A stretch of 64,000 bases of DNA from Streptomyces sp. CB02261 (lineage in GTDB: Bacteria > Actinomycetota > Actinomycetes > Streptomycetales > Streptomycetaceae), in contig NZ_LIVX01000002.1 of assembly GCF_001905665.1 (NCBI RefSeq), positions 62,001-126,000 on the forward strand, read 5' to 3'. The position numbers and the translations under genes were made by a program. The notes beneath the pieces are model-generated. The model was not told the origin of the DNA and did no database searches. It saw nothing but the letters and a program-made list of their open reading frames with translations. Shown here piece after piece: positions 26,521 to 35,190 of this stretch. Position 1 is the first letter of the stretch, and every line of letters begins with the position of its first letter.

Positions 26521-26913
26521 TCAGCAGTCGCGCAGTTCCGGCGACTGGTTCAGCAGCTGTCCCCGTACGGACGTGAAGCGGGCGAGCCGCTCGTCCACCG
26601 ACGGGTCCAGCGGGAAGACCGCCACGCGGTGGCAGTTCTGGAAGGCGAGACGCACCCCGAAATGCCGCTGCAGCGCACCACGAATGGCGTCGCTGGCGAG
26701 CGCGCGCAGCAGCTGACCACGAGCCTGCTCATTCGGCGGCGGCGTCTGGTTGTCGGCGAACTCTCCGCCGTCCACCTTCAGCTGAGCCACCAGAGAACTG
26801 ATCATCTCCCATGCGAAGGGCAGGGAGGTCCGGACGCAGTCGACGAAGTCGGCTTCGTCGACCTCGCCTCGCTCGGCCTGTTCCAACAGTGCCGGTGAGA
26901 CGTCGAGCGACAT
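26521..26913 (-). CDS. SCO5389 family protein
   Basis: A 130-residue protein of the actinobacterial family named after SCO5389, with no known function. It is acidic to neutral, mostly helical and has no membrane segment. Segments include [23 protein letters not shown] at the start and [18 protein letters not shown] in the middle. Two Cys residues are present, one at the C-terminus. I took the ATG at 26913, which gives the usual family length. It is divergent from nucS across about 247 bp. Confidence 0.78.
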   Translation of the reverse strand: MSLDVSPALLEQAERGEVDEADFVDCVRTSLPFAWEMISSLVAQLKVDGGEFADNQTPPPNEQARGQLLRALASDAIRGALQRHFGVRLAFQNCHRVAVFPLDPSVDERLARFTSVRGQLLNQSPELRDC

Positions 26914-27160
26914 GGGTTCTCCTCTCGCGACCCCGCGGACGGGGTCTTGCGGGCAGGGCGAAGGGCGTCGTATCGCCACGCAGCGTGCACGGACGACGAC
27001 CTCCAGCTTCCACGGTAAGCGCGCAGTCCGGGCCGCACCAGAAGATGGGGAGCACAACCGGCTGATAACCGACGGGTGTTCGGCTCAGGATCATGCCCCG
27101 GGGCGCGCCGCCGGTGCCCGAATCGCGCGGAAGAGCGCCCGTCTTGTAGCGTTGCCGACC

Positions 27161-27832
27161 ATGCGTCTCGTCATTGCCCGTTGCTCCGTGGACTACGCGG
27201 GCCGGCTCACGGCCCACCTGCCCTCCGCACCCCGTCTGATCCTGGTCAAGGCAGACGGCAGCGTCTCCATCCACGCGGACGACCGGGCGTACAAACCGCT
27301 CAACTGGATGTCCCCGCCGTGCACCCTGAAGGAGGGCGCCGACGATGAGGCAGGCGTCTGGACGGTGATCAACAAAGCGGGCGAGAAACTGATCATCACG
27401 ATGGAGGAGATCCTCCACGACTCCTCGCACGAACTGGGTGTGGACCCCGGTCTCATCAAGGACGGGGTCGAGGCGCACCTCCAGGAGCTCCTCGCCGACC
27501 GCATCGAGATTCTCGGCGAGGGATACACCCTGATCCGCCGCGAGTACCCGACCGCGATCGGCCCGGTGGACATCCTGTGCCGCGACTCGGACGGCGCGAC
27601 GGTCGCGGTGGAGATCAAGCGGCGCGGCGAGATCGACGGCGTCGAGCAGCTGACCCGCTATCTGGAGCTCCTCAACCGCGATCCGCACCTGGCGCCGGTG
27701 AGGGGTGTCTTCGCGGCGCAGGAGATCAAGCCGCAGGCGCGGGTGCTGGCGACGGACCGCGGGATCGGCTGCGTGGTCCTGGACTACAACGCGATGCGGG
27801 GCATCGAGGACGACAAGCTGCGGCTGTTCTGA
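27161..27832 (+). CDS. nucS: Mismatch-specific endonuclease NucS
   Basis: A 223-residue nuclease that performs non-canonical mismatch repair in actinobacteria, which lack MutS and MutL, by cutting both strands at mismatches with help from the beta clamp. The N-terminal domain handles DNA and dimerisation. The C-terminal RecB-like nuclease core has Asp137 (GPVDILCRD), Glu151 and Lys153 (VEIKRRG), with the D-x13-E-x-K spacing of known NucS enzymes. It begins at the ATG at 27161 with a weak ribosome site and ends before a 16-bp hairpin. Confidence 0.95.
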   Translation: MRLVIARCSVDYAGRLTAHLPSAPRLILVKADGSVSIHADDRAYKPLNWMSPPCTLKEGADDEAGVWTVINKAGEKLIITMEEILHDSSHELGVDPGLIKDGVEAHLQELLADRIEILGEGYTLIRREYPTAIGPVDILCRDSDGATVAVEIKRRGEIDGVEQLTRYLELLNRDPHLAPVRGVFAAQEIKPQARVLATDRGIGCVVLDYNAMRGIEDDKLRLF

Positions 27833-27856
27833 CGGCGACGAGGACGGCGGTACGGG

Positions 27857-27893
27857 GACGGCCCCGGGTGCGGTGGACGCACCCGGGGCCGTC
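27857..27893. terminator. Bidirectional terminator after nucS
   Basis: A perfect 16-bp stem (GACGGCCCCGGGTGCG and complement) with loop GTGGA lies between the converging nucS and the large ATPase gene. Confidence 0.85.
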
Positions 27894-27911
27894 GTCGTTC
27901 CCGTACGCCGG

Positions 27912-30641
27912 TCAGGCCGGCGTACCGGTGCCGGTGGAGGCGTCGGCGGCGGGCGGGCCGCCGAGGGTGGCGGAGGCGGAGTTGCTCGGGTTTTCCGCCG
28001 TCGTCGACGAGGAGCCGCTCGGGGTCGGGGCCGAGGTCGTCGGGCTGCTCGTCGAGGGCGACGGGGTGCCCGACGACGAGGCCGGCGGCTTGGGCGTCGT
28101 CGTCGAGGGCGCCGGACTCGTGAGCGTCGGGCGCGGCCGGCCCGTGGTCGTGGGAGTGCTCGGCGGGGGCGTCGTCTCCGTCGGGGGCGCGGTGGTCGAG
28201 GGGCTGTCGGAGGGCGACGGGCTGCCGGAGGTGGGGGAGGTGGCCGAGTCCGACGGGTCCGACGTCGAGCCGCTGTCGGAGCCGGACGGGCTCGGGGAGT
28301 CCGAGGAGGTGGGGTCGCCGCTCTCGCTCGGCTCGCCCGCCTCGCCCTCGGCCGGCGGCTCGTCGTCGGTGGAGCCGTCGTCGGTGGAGCCCTCGGTGGC
28401 CGTGCTGTCGGAGGTGACGTGGTTGGTGGCCGGGTCCTCGCCGTTGCCGGAGGTGGCGCCGAGGGTCACGACGGTGCCGAGGACGGCGATGAGGAGCGCG
28501 CCCGCGCCGACGGCGGAGAGGTTGCGCCGGGCGCCGGCGAGGATGCCGCTGCGCAGGCCGGGCCGGCTGCCGCCGTCGACGGGTTCGGGGCGGGTGACGA
28601 GCGTCGGGCCCTCGTCGGCGAAGCCGGGGAACGCCCCGGCCGGGGCGGCTGCGGGGGCGCGCCCCGCGCTGCCCGGCAGCGGGGCCTTCCGCAGGGGCCC
28701 GCCCGGCAGCGGTGCCGTCCCGGGGTCCGGCGCCTGCCGTACGGGGAGGGCGGCCGGGCCGCGCAGGGCGGGGGTGCCGCGGGGCGGGGAGACGGGCTCC
28801 TCGGCGCGGGCCGGGGCGCCGCGCTCCCCGGAGAGGTCGGAGACGAGGGCGAGTGCCCGGCGGCCGGCGACCGTGCCGCGCTTGTCGGCGAGCACACCGC
28901 GCAGGGCGATGGAGGCCTCAAGCTCGGCGCGGGCCCGCTCCAGGTTGCCGGAGCAGAGGGCGAGGACGCCGAGCTCGTGGTGGAAGTAGGCCTCCTCGGC
29001 GACCTCGCCGGTGAGCCGGGCGGCCTCCTGGCCGGCGCGCAGGGCCCGCTCCCAGGCGCCCCAGTGCAGTCCGGCGGCGAAGGCGGGCGCGGCCGCGCGG
29101 GCGAGCAGGACGGCGGTGGCACGGTGCTCGGCGGTGACGTCGGCGTCGGGTCCGGCGGCGGTGGCGGCTCCGGTGGCCGTTCCGGCTCCGGCTCCGGGGG
29201 ATCCCGTTCCGGTCGCCGATCCGCTTCCCGCGACCAGGACCGTCAGGGCGGCGAGGAGCGCGTCGGACTCGGCGGCGGCCCGCTCCGGGGTGACGGAGGG
29301 GTGGGCGGTCCACCAGGCGTAGTGCTGGGCGACGGTGTGGGCGCGGGCGGCGGCCTCGGTCTCGTACCCCTGGGCGAGGAGCTGGGTGAGGACGCCGGCG
29401 GCCAGCCGGTAGCGGGGGCCGACCGGCGAGAGCAGGCCGCAGGCCATGAGTTCGCCGAGGGCGGCGTCCGCGTGGGTGTCGCCGACGAGGGCCGGCAGGT
29501 GGGCCTGGTGCGGGACCTCGCCGCCGAGGGCGACGGCGAAGCGGAGCGTGGTCTGGGCGGAGCGGCTGAGCCGGGAGGCGAGCAGGACGGCGGGGGCGGC
29601 GCCCTCGCCGAGGCTGGGCAGAGGTATGTCGCGCAGTTCGACGTCGGGGTCGTCGATGCCGTCGAACGCGGCGGCCGCGACGGCCGCGGCCGCGTCGGGG
29701 TCGGTCGGCCCGAAGGCCTCCTCGAGAGCGCCGAAGGCGTCGAACTCGGCCGGGGTGACGCGCAGCCGGTCGCGCTGGCGGAGCAGGGCCCCGGCCTGGA
29801 CGAAGCGCAGCGGCAGCCCCTCGGACTCGAACCACAGGTCGCCGGCCCAGTTGGCCTCGTCGTCGGTGAGGGTGCGGCCGACGGCGCTCTCCAGGAGCTT
29901 CAGGGCGGCGCCGCGGCCGAGGCCGGCGAGGTGGAGTTCCTCGACGTGGGCGTCGGGCGAGGGGGCGGGGACCTCGGGGCCGGCGGCGAGGAGGAAGGCG
30001 CACTCGGGGGCGGCAGCGAGGAGTTCGTCGAGGGCGGCGCCGCCGAACTCCAGGTCGTCGACGACGACGACGGCGCCGATCTCGCGGGTCCGGGCGAGGA
30101 GGCTCTCGCGGCCCGGCCGGTGGTCGGGGGCGTACCGGACGGCGGAGAACAGCTCGTGGAGGAGTTCGGCCGGGGTGCGGTGGTGGCCGGAGAGCCGGAC
30201 GACGCCGTCGGGGGCGAGCTCGGCGCAGTCGGCGGCGACCGCGTCGAGGAGGGCGGTGCGGCCGGAGCCGGCGGGGCCGGTCACGCGGGCGGAGCGCCCG
30301 CGGCCGAGGATGCCGACGAGACGCTCGCGCTCCTCCTGGCGTTCGAGGAGGGGCAGCTCGGGGGCGGTGGGTCCCGGCGGGACGGACGGGGCGGCGGCGC
30401 GGGCGGCCTCGGCGCGTTCCTCGGGGGTCCGGGGGCGGGGGGCGGCGGGTTCCTGTCCGGGCGGGCAGGGTTCGACCTCGCTGCCGTCGACGGGGTTGAC
30501 CGTGACGAGCAGGTCGCCGGAGACGATCCGGACGACGCGGGCGCGCGTGGGCGCGGGTGTGGGCGCGCCGCGTCCCTGGCGGGCGTCGTCGCCCTCGGAC
30601 TCGTGTCCGTACTCCTCCGGCCCCCGGTTGATCGGGTCCAT
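27912..30641 (-). CDS. Large ATPase with membrane anchor and Ser/Thr/Pro-rich tail
   Basis: A 909-residue STAND-like ATP-binding protein. After a disordered Pro-rich start comes an NTPase with Walker A TGPAGSGRT and Walker B-like VVVVDDLEF, then a helical, TPR-like region (LARAAAPAFAAGLHWGAWERA, repeated Ala-rich helices). A Pro-rich linker and one transmembrane helix (GAGALLIAVLGTVVTLGATSG) follow, then about 170 residues dominated by Ser, Thr, Pro and acidic residues ending at the C-terminus. The NTPase and helical parts should be cytosolic and the tail extracellular. The ATG at 30641 is preferred. The function is unknown; the STAS gene lies just upstream in the same direction. Confidence 0.75.
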   Translation of the reverse strand: MDPINRGPEEYGHESEGDDARQGRGAPTPAPTRARVVRIVSGDLLVTVNPVDGSEVEPCPPGQEPAAPRPRTPEERAEAARAAAPSVPPGPTAPELPLLERQEERERLVGILGRGRSARVTGPAGSGRTALLDAVAADCAELAPDGVVRLSGHHRTPAELLHELFSAVRYAPDHRPGRESLLARTREIGAVVVVDDLEFGGAALDELLAAAPECAFLLAAGPEVPAPSPDAHVEELHLAGLGRGAALKLLESAVGRTLTDDEANWAGDLWFESEGLPLRFVQAGALLRQRDRLRVTPAEFDAFGALEEAFGPTDPDAAAAVAAAAFDGIDDPDVELRDIPLPSLGEGAAPAVLLASRLSRSAQTTLRFAVALGGEVPHQAHLPALVGDTHADAALGELMACGLLSPVGPRYRLAAGVLTQLLAQGYETEAAARAHTVAQHYAWWTAHPSVTPERAAAESDALLAALTVLVAGSGSATGTGSPGAGAGTATGAATAAGPDADVTAEHRATAVLLARAAAPAFAAGLHWGAWERALRAGQEAARLTGEVAEEAYFHHELGVLALCSGNLERARAELEASIALRGVLADKRGTVAGRRALALVSDLSGERGAPARAEEPVSPPRGTPALRGPAALPVRQAPDPGTAPLPGGPLRKAPLPGSAGRAPAAAPAGAFPGFADEGPTLVTRPEPVDGGSRPGLRSGILAGARRNLSAVGAGALLIAVLGTVVTLGATSGNGEDPATNHVTSDSTATEGSTDDGSTDDEPPAEGEAGEPSESGDPTSSDSPSPSGSDSGSTSDPSDSATSPTSGSPSPSDSPSTTAPPTETTPPPSTPTTTGRPRPTLTSPAPSTTTPKPPASSSGTPSPSTSSPTTSAPTPSGSSSTTAENPSNSASATLGGPPAADASTGTGTPA

Positions 30642-30813
30642 GGTCCAAGCCCCCAAGAAGCGGTGTCCGGTGCCCGCGGGGTGGGTCCGTCATTGTGCAG
30701 GCGACCGAACCCTAGACCGTGGTCAGGCGGCCGGGAACAGGTGGGGTGCCCCCGAGACCAAGACGTCACGGTCTTGTGAGGATTGAGCGTGACGCCTGGT
30801 TCACACAGCTGCT

Positions 30814-31137
30814 TCACACCCGGGGCAGGGACTCCAGGGCGAGGCCACCCTCGATGGCGAGGATGCGGTGCAGCCGGGTGGCGACGAGCAGGCGCTGCAT
30901 CTGGGGCGGCACCCCGCGCAGGACGAGGCGCCGGCCGCAGCGGCCGGCCCGGCGGTGGACGCCCATGATGACGCCCAGGCCGGTCGCGTCCCAGGAGTCC
31001 AGGCCGGTCAGGTCGAGCACCAGGTCGCCGACTCCGTCGTCGACGGCCGAGTGCAGGACCGTACGGGCGTCCGCCGCGCTGCGTACGTCGAGGCGGCCCC
31101 CGACGACCAGCTCGACGTGGTCGCCCCTGATGTGCAT
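30814..31137 (-). CDS. STAS-domain anti-sigma factor antagonist
   Basis: A 107-residue single STAS domain resembling SpoIIAA/RsbV antagonists of anti-sigma factors. It has the typical HVELVVGGRLDVRSAAD opening and the phosphorylation-loop region LDLTGLDSWDATGLGVIMG. In RsbV the loop reads DxSG, with the phosphorylated Ser. Here Asp-Ser-Trp-Asp-Ala-Thr keeps a candidate Ser. The ATG at 31137 has GGGGAG upstream. It may act on a sigma or anti-sigma pair elsewhere. Confidence 0.8.
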   Translation of the reverse strand: MHIRGDHVELVVGGRLDVRSAADARTVLHSAVDDGVGDLVLDLTGLDSWDATGLGVIMGVHRRAGRCGRRLVLRGVPPQMQRLLVATRLHRILAIEGGLALESLPRV

Positions 31138-31263
31138 ATGCGCTCCCCGAGAGTGCTCCGTCTTGCAACAACTGACTGCCGCACGGGCAGAAGCGTTGCG
31201 CCTTGTCAGCGAACCGGTACCGAATTTCACCCCATGGGGTGAGGGCGGGATGGCGGACCCGGC

Positions 31264-32112
31264 TCAGTACTTGTAGTAGCCCTGCCCGCTCTTGCGGCCG
31301 ATGTCACCCGCGTCCACCATCCGGCGCATCAGCTCCGGCGGCGCGAACTTCTCGTCCTGGGACTCGGTGTAGATGTTGTTCGCGGCGTTCACCAGGATGT
31401 CGATGCCGGTGAGGTCGGCCGTGGCGAGGGGGCCCATGGCGTGGCCGAAGCCGAGCTTGCAGGCGATGTCGATGTCCTCGGCGGTGGCGACGCCCGACTC
31501 CTGGAGCTTGGCGGCCTCGACGACGAGGGCGGCGATGAGCCGGGTGGTGACGAAGCCGGCGACGTCGCGGTTGACGACGATGCAGGTCTTGCCGACGGAC
31601 TCGGCGAACTCGCGGGCGGTGGCCAGGGTCTCGTCGCTGGTCTTGTAGCCGCGGACGAGCTCGCAGAGCTGCATCATCGGGACCGGGGAGAAGAAGTGGG
31701 TGCCGACGACGGCCTCGGGGCGCTCGGTCACCGCGGCGATCTTGGTGATCGGGATCGCGGAGGTGTTGGAGGCGAGGACGGCGCCGTCCTTGGCGACCTT
31801 GTCGAGCGAGCGGAAGATCTCGTGCTTGACGTCGAGGTTCTCGAAGACGGCCTCGACGACGACGTCCGCGTCGGCGACGGCTTCGAGCTCGGTGGTGGCG
31901 GTGATGCGGCCGAGCGCGGCCTCGGCGTCGGCGGCGTCCAGCTTGCCCTTGGCGACGAACCGCTCGTACGACGCCTTGATGCCGTCGGTGCCGCGGGTGA
32001 GGGCGGCGTCGGTGACGTCACGCAGGACGACGTCCCAGCCCGCCTGTGCCGAGACCTGCGCGATGCCGGACCCCATGAGTCCGGCCCCGATGACGGCGAG
32101 CTTCCTGGCCAC
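31264..32112 (-). CDS. 3-hydroxybutyryl-CoA (3-hydroxyacyl-CoA) dehydrogenase
   Basis: A 282-residue NAD(P)-dependent enzyme. The Rossmann start is VIGAGLMGSGIA, followed by SNTSAIPITKIA and the catalytic His in GTHFFSPVPMMQL, with the C-terminal dimerisation domain (MGPLATADLTGID, GRKSGQGYYKY). It interconverts acetoacetyl-CoA and 3-hydroxybutyryl-CoA, so it fits with the thiolase at 13317 and IcmA in butyryl-CoA synthesis. It stands alone, with about 200 bp of untranslated DNA upstream and no recognisable operator. Confidence 0.92.
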   Translation of the reverse strand: MARKLAVIGAGLMGSGIAQVSAQAGWDVVLRDVTDAALTRGTDGIKASYERFVAKGKLDAADAEAALGRITATTELEAVADADVVVEAVFENLDVKHEIFRSLDKVAKDGAVLASNTSAIPITKIAAVTERPEAVVGTHFFSPVPMMQLCELVRGYKTSDETLATAREFAESVGKTCIVVNRDVAGFVTTRLIAALVVEAAKLQESGVATAEDIDIACKLGFGHAMGPLATADLTGIDILVNAANNIYTESQDEKFAPPELMRRMVDAGDIGRKSGQGYYKY

Positions 32113-32318
32113 GATGTTCCACCCCTTAACGCCTGTTCACTACTGGCTCTCCGGCGGAGATTAGCGGTCGGGGAGCGTGATGTGACCGCGAAGTAATGCG
32201 CGTCACGCCTTGTTTGACGGACGTCACACTCACAGCACCCCGTTCGGGCGCCCCTGGCGTGTGCCGCGCGTACGACACGGACCGGCACGGCTCTCCGCGC
32301 CGCGTACCGCGCGTGCCC

Positions 32319-32957
32319 TCAGCCGCCGCGCACTCCGTAGGTGAGCACCTTCTCGCTCAGCAGCTCCTCGATCTCGTCGAGGAGCACGAGCGCCTCGCGG
32401 GAGACGGCCGTCGCCTTGCCCCCGGCGGTCATCTCACGGGTGATGTAGCCGACGACGGTGTTCTCGATCCAGGTGAGCTGTCCGCCGACGAGCAGTGGCA
32501 GCGGGTCGTCGGCGGGGGCGCCGGTCTCCTCGCGGAGGGTGGCGACGACGGCGTCCTGGACCTGCTGCTGGACGTGGAAGAGCCGGGCCTTGAGGGTGGG
32601 GGCGTGCTCGATGACGTTCATGAAGGCGTCGAAGCCGTCCATGAGTCCGTACGCGGGTGACACGGCTCCGATGTCCTGGCGGAGGGCGCGCAGGACGGCC
32701 TGGGCGGCGGACTCTCCCCGGTCGCGGCCGCGGATCATCCGGGCGAGGCGCTGGGTGACGCCGTCCATCCGGTCGAGGAAGAGGTCCTCCTTGGCGGGGA
32801 AGTAGTTGTAGACGGTGTTGACGGAGACGTCCGCCGCCTCGGCCACGTCCGCGACGGTCACCTGGGCGAAGCCCCGTTCCAGGAAGAGCCCGGTCGCGAT
32901 GTCGGAGATCCGCTGCTTCGTCTCGCGCTTCTTGCGTTCCCTGAGTCCCTCGGCCAT
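32319..32957 (-). CDS. TetR family regulator, likely repressor of the adjacent ABC exporter
   Basis: A 212-residue TetR protein with the helix-turn-helix at about residues 12-60: GLFLERGFAQVTVADVAEAA and VSVNTVYNYFPAKEDLF. The remaining helices form a ligand pocket. It is divergent from the DrrA-type ABC exporter genes at 33063, and the intergenic region carries a 31-bp inverted repeat with 11-bp arms. The arrangement is that of a classical drug-responsive repressor and its pump. The ligand is unknown. Confidence 0.9.
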   Translation of the reverse strand: MAEGLRERKKRETKQRISDIATGLFLERGFAQVTVADVAEAADVSVNTVYNYFPAKEDLFLDRMDGVTQRLARMIRGRDRGESAAQAVLRALRQDIGAVSPAYGLMDGFDAFMNVIEHAPTLKARLFHVQQQVQDAVVATLREETGAPADDPLPLLVGGQLTWIENTVVGYITREMTAGGKATAVSREALVLLDEIEELLSEKVLTYGVRGG

Positions 32958-33009
32958 GCCCTCATCCTAGGCTCCCTGAAACTTCGGTGAGTTCCCATTT
33001 TTGGTTGAT

Positions 33010-33040
33010 CTGAAATTTTGGGGACGTTGCAAAATTTCAG
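33010..33040. promoter_or_regulatory. Candidate TetR operator before the ABC exporter
   Basis: CTGAAATTTTG at 33010-33020 and its exact reverse complement at 33030-33040 are separated by 9 bp. The arms are strongly AT-rich in a GC-rich region, and the site ends 22 bp before the exporter ATG. A related half-site (CTGAAACTTC) lies at about 32976. These are likely bound by the divergent TetR protein. Confidence 0.7.
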
Positions 33041-33062
33041 TGACTCTGTTTCTGTAGTCGCC

Positions 33063-33836
33063 ATGCCCATCATCAGCACGGCCGGGCTCGCCCGGACCTT
33101 CTCGACCAAGAGCGGCCCCGTGGAGGCCGTCCGCGGGATCGACCTGACCGTCCGGCCCGGCGAGATCCTCGGCCTCCTCGGCCCCAACGGCGCCGGAAAG
33201 ACCACCACGCTCCGGATGCTCACCACCCTCCTCCCACCCACCGCCGGCGCCGCCACCGTCGCCGGCCACGACCTCGTACGGGACCCCGCCGCCGTGCGCC
33301 GCCGCATCGGGTACGTCGCCCAGTCCGGCGGCCTCGACCCGCAGGAGACCGTCCGCTCCGAGCTCGTCACCCAGGGGCGGCTCTACGGCATGGACCGGGC
33401 CCGCGCGGAGGCCCGCGCCGAGGAGCTCGCGGCCGACCTCGGGCTCACCGAACTCCTCGACCGCGCCACCCCGGCGCTCTCCGGCGGCCAGCGCCGCCGG
33501 CTCGACCTCGCGATGGGGCTCACCCACCGGCCCGAGGTCCTCTTCCTCGACGAGCCGACGACCGGACTCGACCCGGGCAGCCGCGCCGACCTGTGGGACC
33601 TGGTGCGGCGGCTGCGCGACGAGTACGGCACCACCGTGGTCCTCACCACCCACTACCTGGACGAGGCCGACGCCCTCGCCGACCGGCTCGTGATCGTGGA
33701 CGAGGGAACCGTCGTGGCCGAGGACACCCCCGCCGCCCTCAAGGCCGCCCACGGCGCGGCCACCCTCCAGGACGCCTTCCTCGCCGTGACCGGCCGCGGC
33801 CCCGCGCCCGTCGACACCGCCCCCGTAGCCGTCTAG
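33063..33836 (+). CDS. Daunorubicin-type ABC exporter ATPase
   Basis: A 257-residue ABC ATPase of the DrrA subfamily. It has Walker A GPNGAGKTT, signature LSGGQRRRLDLAMGL, Walker B VLFLDEPTTGLD and the H-loop in TTHYLDEADALADR, which is characteristic of drug-resistance exporters. Translation probably begins at the ATG at 33063, downstream of the operator; the frame is also open from 33018, but that would place codons inside the operator. It forms an operon with the permease 18 bp downstream. Confidence 0.92.
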   Translation: MPIISTAGLARTFSTKSGPVEAVRGIDLTVRPGEILGLLGPNGAGKTTTLRMLTTLLPPTAGAATVAGHDLVRDPAAVRRRIGYVAQSGGLDPQETVRSELVTQGRLYGMDRARAEARAEELAADLGLTELLDRATPALSGGQRRRLDLAMGLTHRPEVLFLDEPTTGLDPGSRADLWDLVRRLRDEYGTTVVLTTHYLDEADALADRLVIVDEGTVVAEDTPAALKAAHGAATLQDAFLAVTGRGPAPVDTAPVAV

Positions 33837-33854
33837 ACCCCTCCAGGACGACCG

Positions 33855-34604
33855 ATGCTTCTCCGCGACACCGCGCTCCTCTTCGGGCGCTACACCCGCC
33901 AGACCCTGCGCTCCCCGTTCCAGATCTTCTTCGGCACCCTGATGCCGCTGCTCTACCTGTTCTTCTTCGGGCCGCTGCTCACCGGCCTCCCGCTGGGCCG
34001 GGAGGGCGACTCCTGGCAGATCCTGGTGCCCGGCCTGCTCCTCCAACTCGGACTCTTCGGAGCCTCGTTCGCCGGGTTCTCGATCATCATGGAGAAGAAC
34101 TGGGGCGTGTTCGACCGGATGCGGGTCACCCCCGTGAGCCGGCTCGCCCTGCTGCTCGGCCGGGTCCTGCGGGACGCCGCGCTCTTCGTCTTCCAGGCGG
34201 TCCTGCTCGTCCTGGTGGCCCTGCCGATGGGCCTGCGGGCGCCGCTCGCCGGAATCCTCATCGGCTTCGGCTTCGTCGCCCTGCTGTCGGTGGCGCTCGC
34301 CTCGCTCTCGTACGCGCTGGCGCTGAAGCTGCGCACCCCGCAGGAGTTCGGTCCCGCGATCAACACGCTCGCGATGCCGGCGATGCTCCTCTCGGGCCTG
34401 ATGCTGCCGATGACCCTCGCCCCGGGCTGGCTCGACGTGCTCTCGCACCTCGTCCCGTTCCGCTACCTGGTGGACGCGGTCCGGGAGGCGTACGTCGGCC
34501 ACTACACGACACCGACCCTGCTGTACGGGGTGCTCGTCGCCCTCGGAGTGGCGGCGCTCGCCGTGACGGTGGGCACACGGACGTTCCGGAGCGCCGGTGC
34601 CTAA
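33855..34604 (+). CDS. ABC-2 type drug exporter permease (DrrB-like)
   Basis: A 249-residue ABC-2 permease with about six helices, including PFQIFFGTLMPLLYLFFFGPLL and the conserved motif MPAMLLSGLMLPM followed by LVPFRYLVDAVREAYVG. It is the membrane partner of the ATPase just upstream. Export of a toxic secondary metabolite, controlled by the divergent TetR, is inferred from context. Fourteen bp separate it from the adenosyltransferase gene, so read-through is possible. Confidence 0.9.
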   Translation: MLLRDTALLFGRYTRQTLRSPFQIFFGTLMPLLYLFFFGPLLTGLPLGREGDSWQILVPGLLLQLGLFGASFAGFSIIMEKNWGVFDRMRVTPVSRLALLLGRVLRDAALFVFQAVLLVLVALPMGLRAPLAGILIGFGFVALLSVALASLSYALALKLRTPQEFGPAINTLAMPAMLLSGLMLPMTLAPGWLDVLSHLVPFRYLVDAVREAYVGHYTTPTLLYGVLVALGVAALAVTVGTRTFRSAGA

Positions 34605-34617
34605 CTAGGCTGGACCC

Positions 34618-35190
34618 ATGGTCAATCTGACGCGCATCTACACCCGTACCGGCGACCAGGGCACCACGGCGCTCGGCGACATGAGCCGGACCGCCAAGAC
34701 GGATCTGCGGATCTCGGCCTACGCCGACGCCAACGAGGCGAACGCCGCCATCGGCACGGCGATCGCCCTCGGGCAGCTCGACGAGGAGGTCGTGAAGGTC
34801 CTCGTCCGGGTGCAGAACGACCTCTTCGACGTGGGCGCCGACCTCTGCACCCCGGTGGTGGAGGACCCGAAGTACCCGCCGCTCCGCGTCGAGCAGGGGT
34901 ACGTCGACAAGCTGGAGGCCGACTGCGACCGCTTCCTGGAGGACCTGGAGAAGCTCCGCTCCTTCATCCTGCCGGGCGGCACGCCCGGCGCGGCCCTGCT
35001 GCACCAGGCGTGCACGGTGGTCAGGCGGGCGGAGCGTTCCACCTGGGCGGCGCTCGAGGTGCACGGCGAGACGATGAACGCCCTGACCGCCACGTACCTC
35101 AACCGCCTGTCAGACCTGCTCTTCATCCTTGCGCGCACTGCGAACAAGGCGGTCGGGGACGTCCTCTGGGTCCCGGGCGGGGACCGCTGA
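34618..35190 (+). CDS. PduO-type cob(I)alamin adenosyltransferase
   Basis: A 190-residue ATP:corrinoid adenosyltransferase that makes coenzyme B12 for the radical mutases. The N-terminal ATP-binding motif TRTGDQGTTALGD, the central DLFDVGADLCTP and FILPGGTPGAALLHQ, and the CTVVRRAERSTW and LNRLSDLLFILAR segments define the PduO family. It supplies cofactor to IcmA/IcmB and methylmalonyl-CoA mutase, and MeaB works with such enzymes. It overlaps the convergent membrane protein gene by 81 bp. Confidence 0.93.
   Translation: MVNLTRIYTRTGDQGTTALGDMSRTAKTDLRISAYADANEANAAIGTAIALGQLDEEVVKVLVRVQNDLFDVGADLCTPVVEDPKYPPLRVEQGYVDKLEADCDRFLEDLEKLRSFILPGGTPGAALLHQACTVVRRAERSTWAALEVHGETMNALTATYLNRLSDLLFILARTANKAVGDVLWVPGGDR

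Noticed and set aside
26914..27160. A hidden small gene or RNA between the SCO5389-family gene and nucS
   Set aside because: No open frame with a ribosome site and no convincing stem structure were found. It is a normal divergent promoter region.
27705..30779. A plus-strand open frame of 1024 residues opposite the large ATPase
   Set aside because: It overlaps the end of nucS in a different frame and is low-complexity Gly/Ala/Arg. It is a GC-rich shadow.
30657..30813. Terminator at 30763-30780 (CAAGAC/GTCTTG)
   Set aside because: The stem is only 6 bp. It could be chance and I do not call it.
32113..32318. Crp-like site upstream of the 3-hydroxyacyl-CoA dehydrogenase
   Set aside because: GTGATGTGACC and GCGTCAC strings look suggestive, but the spacing and symmetry do not fit a clear dyad.
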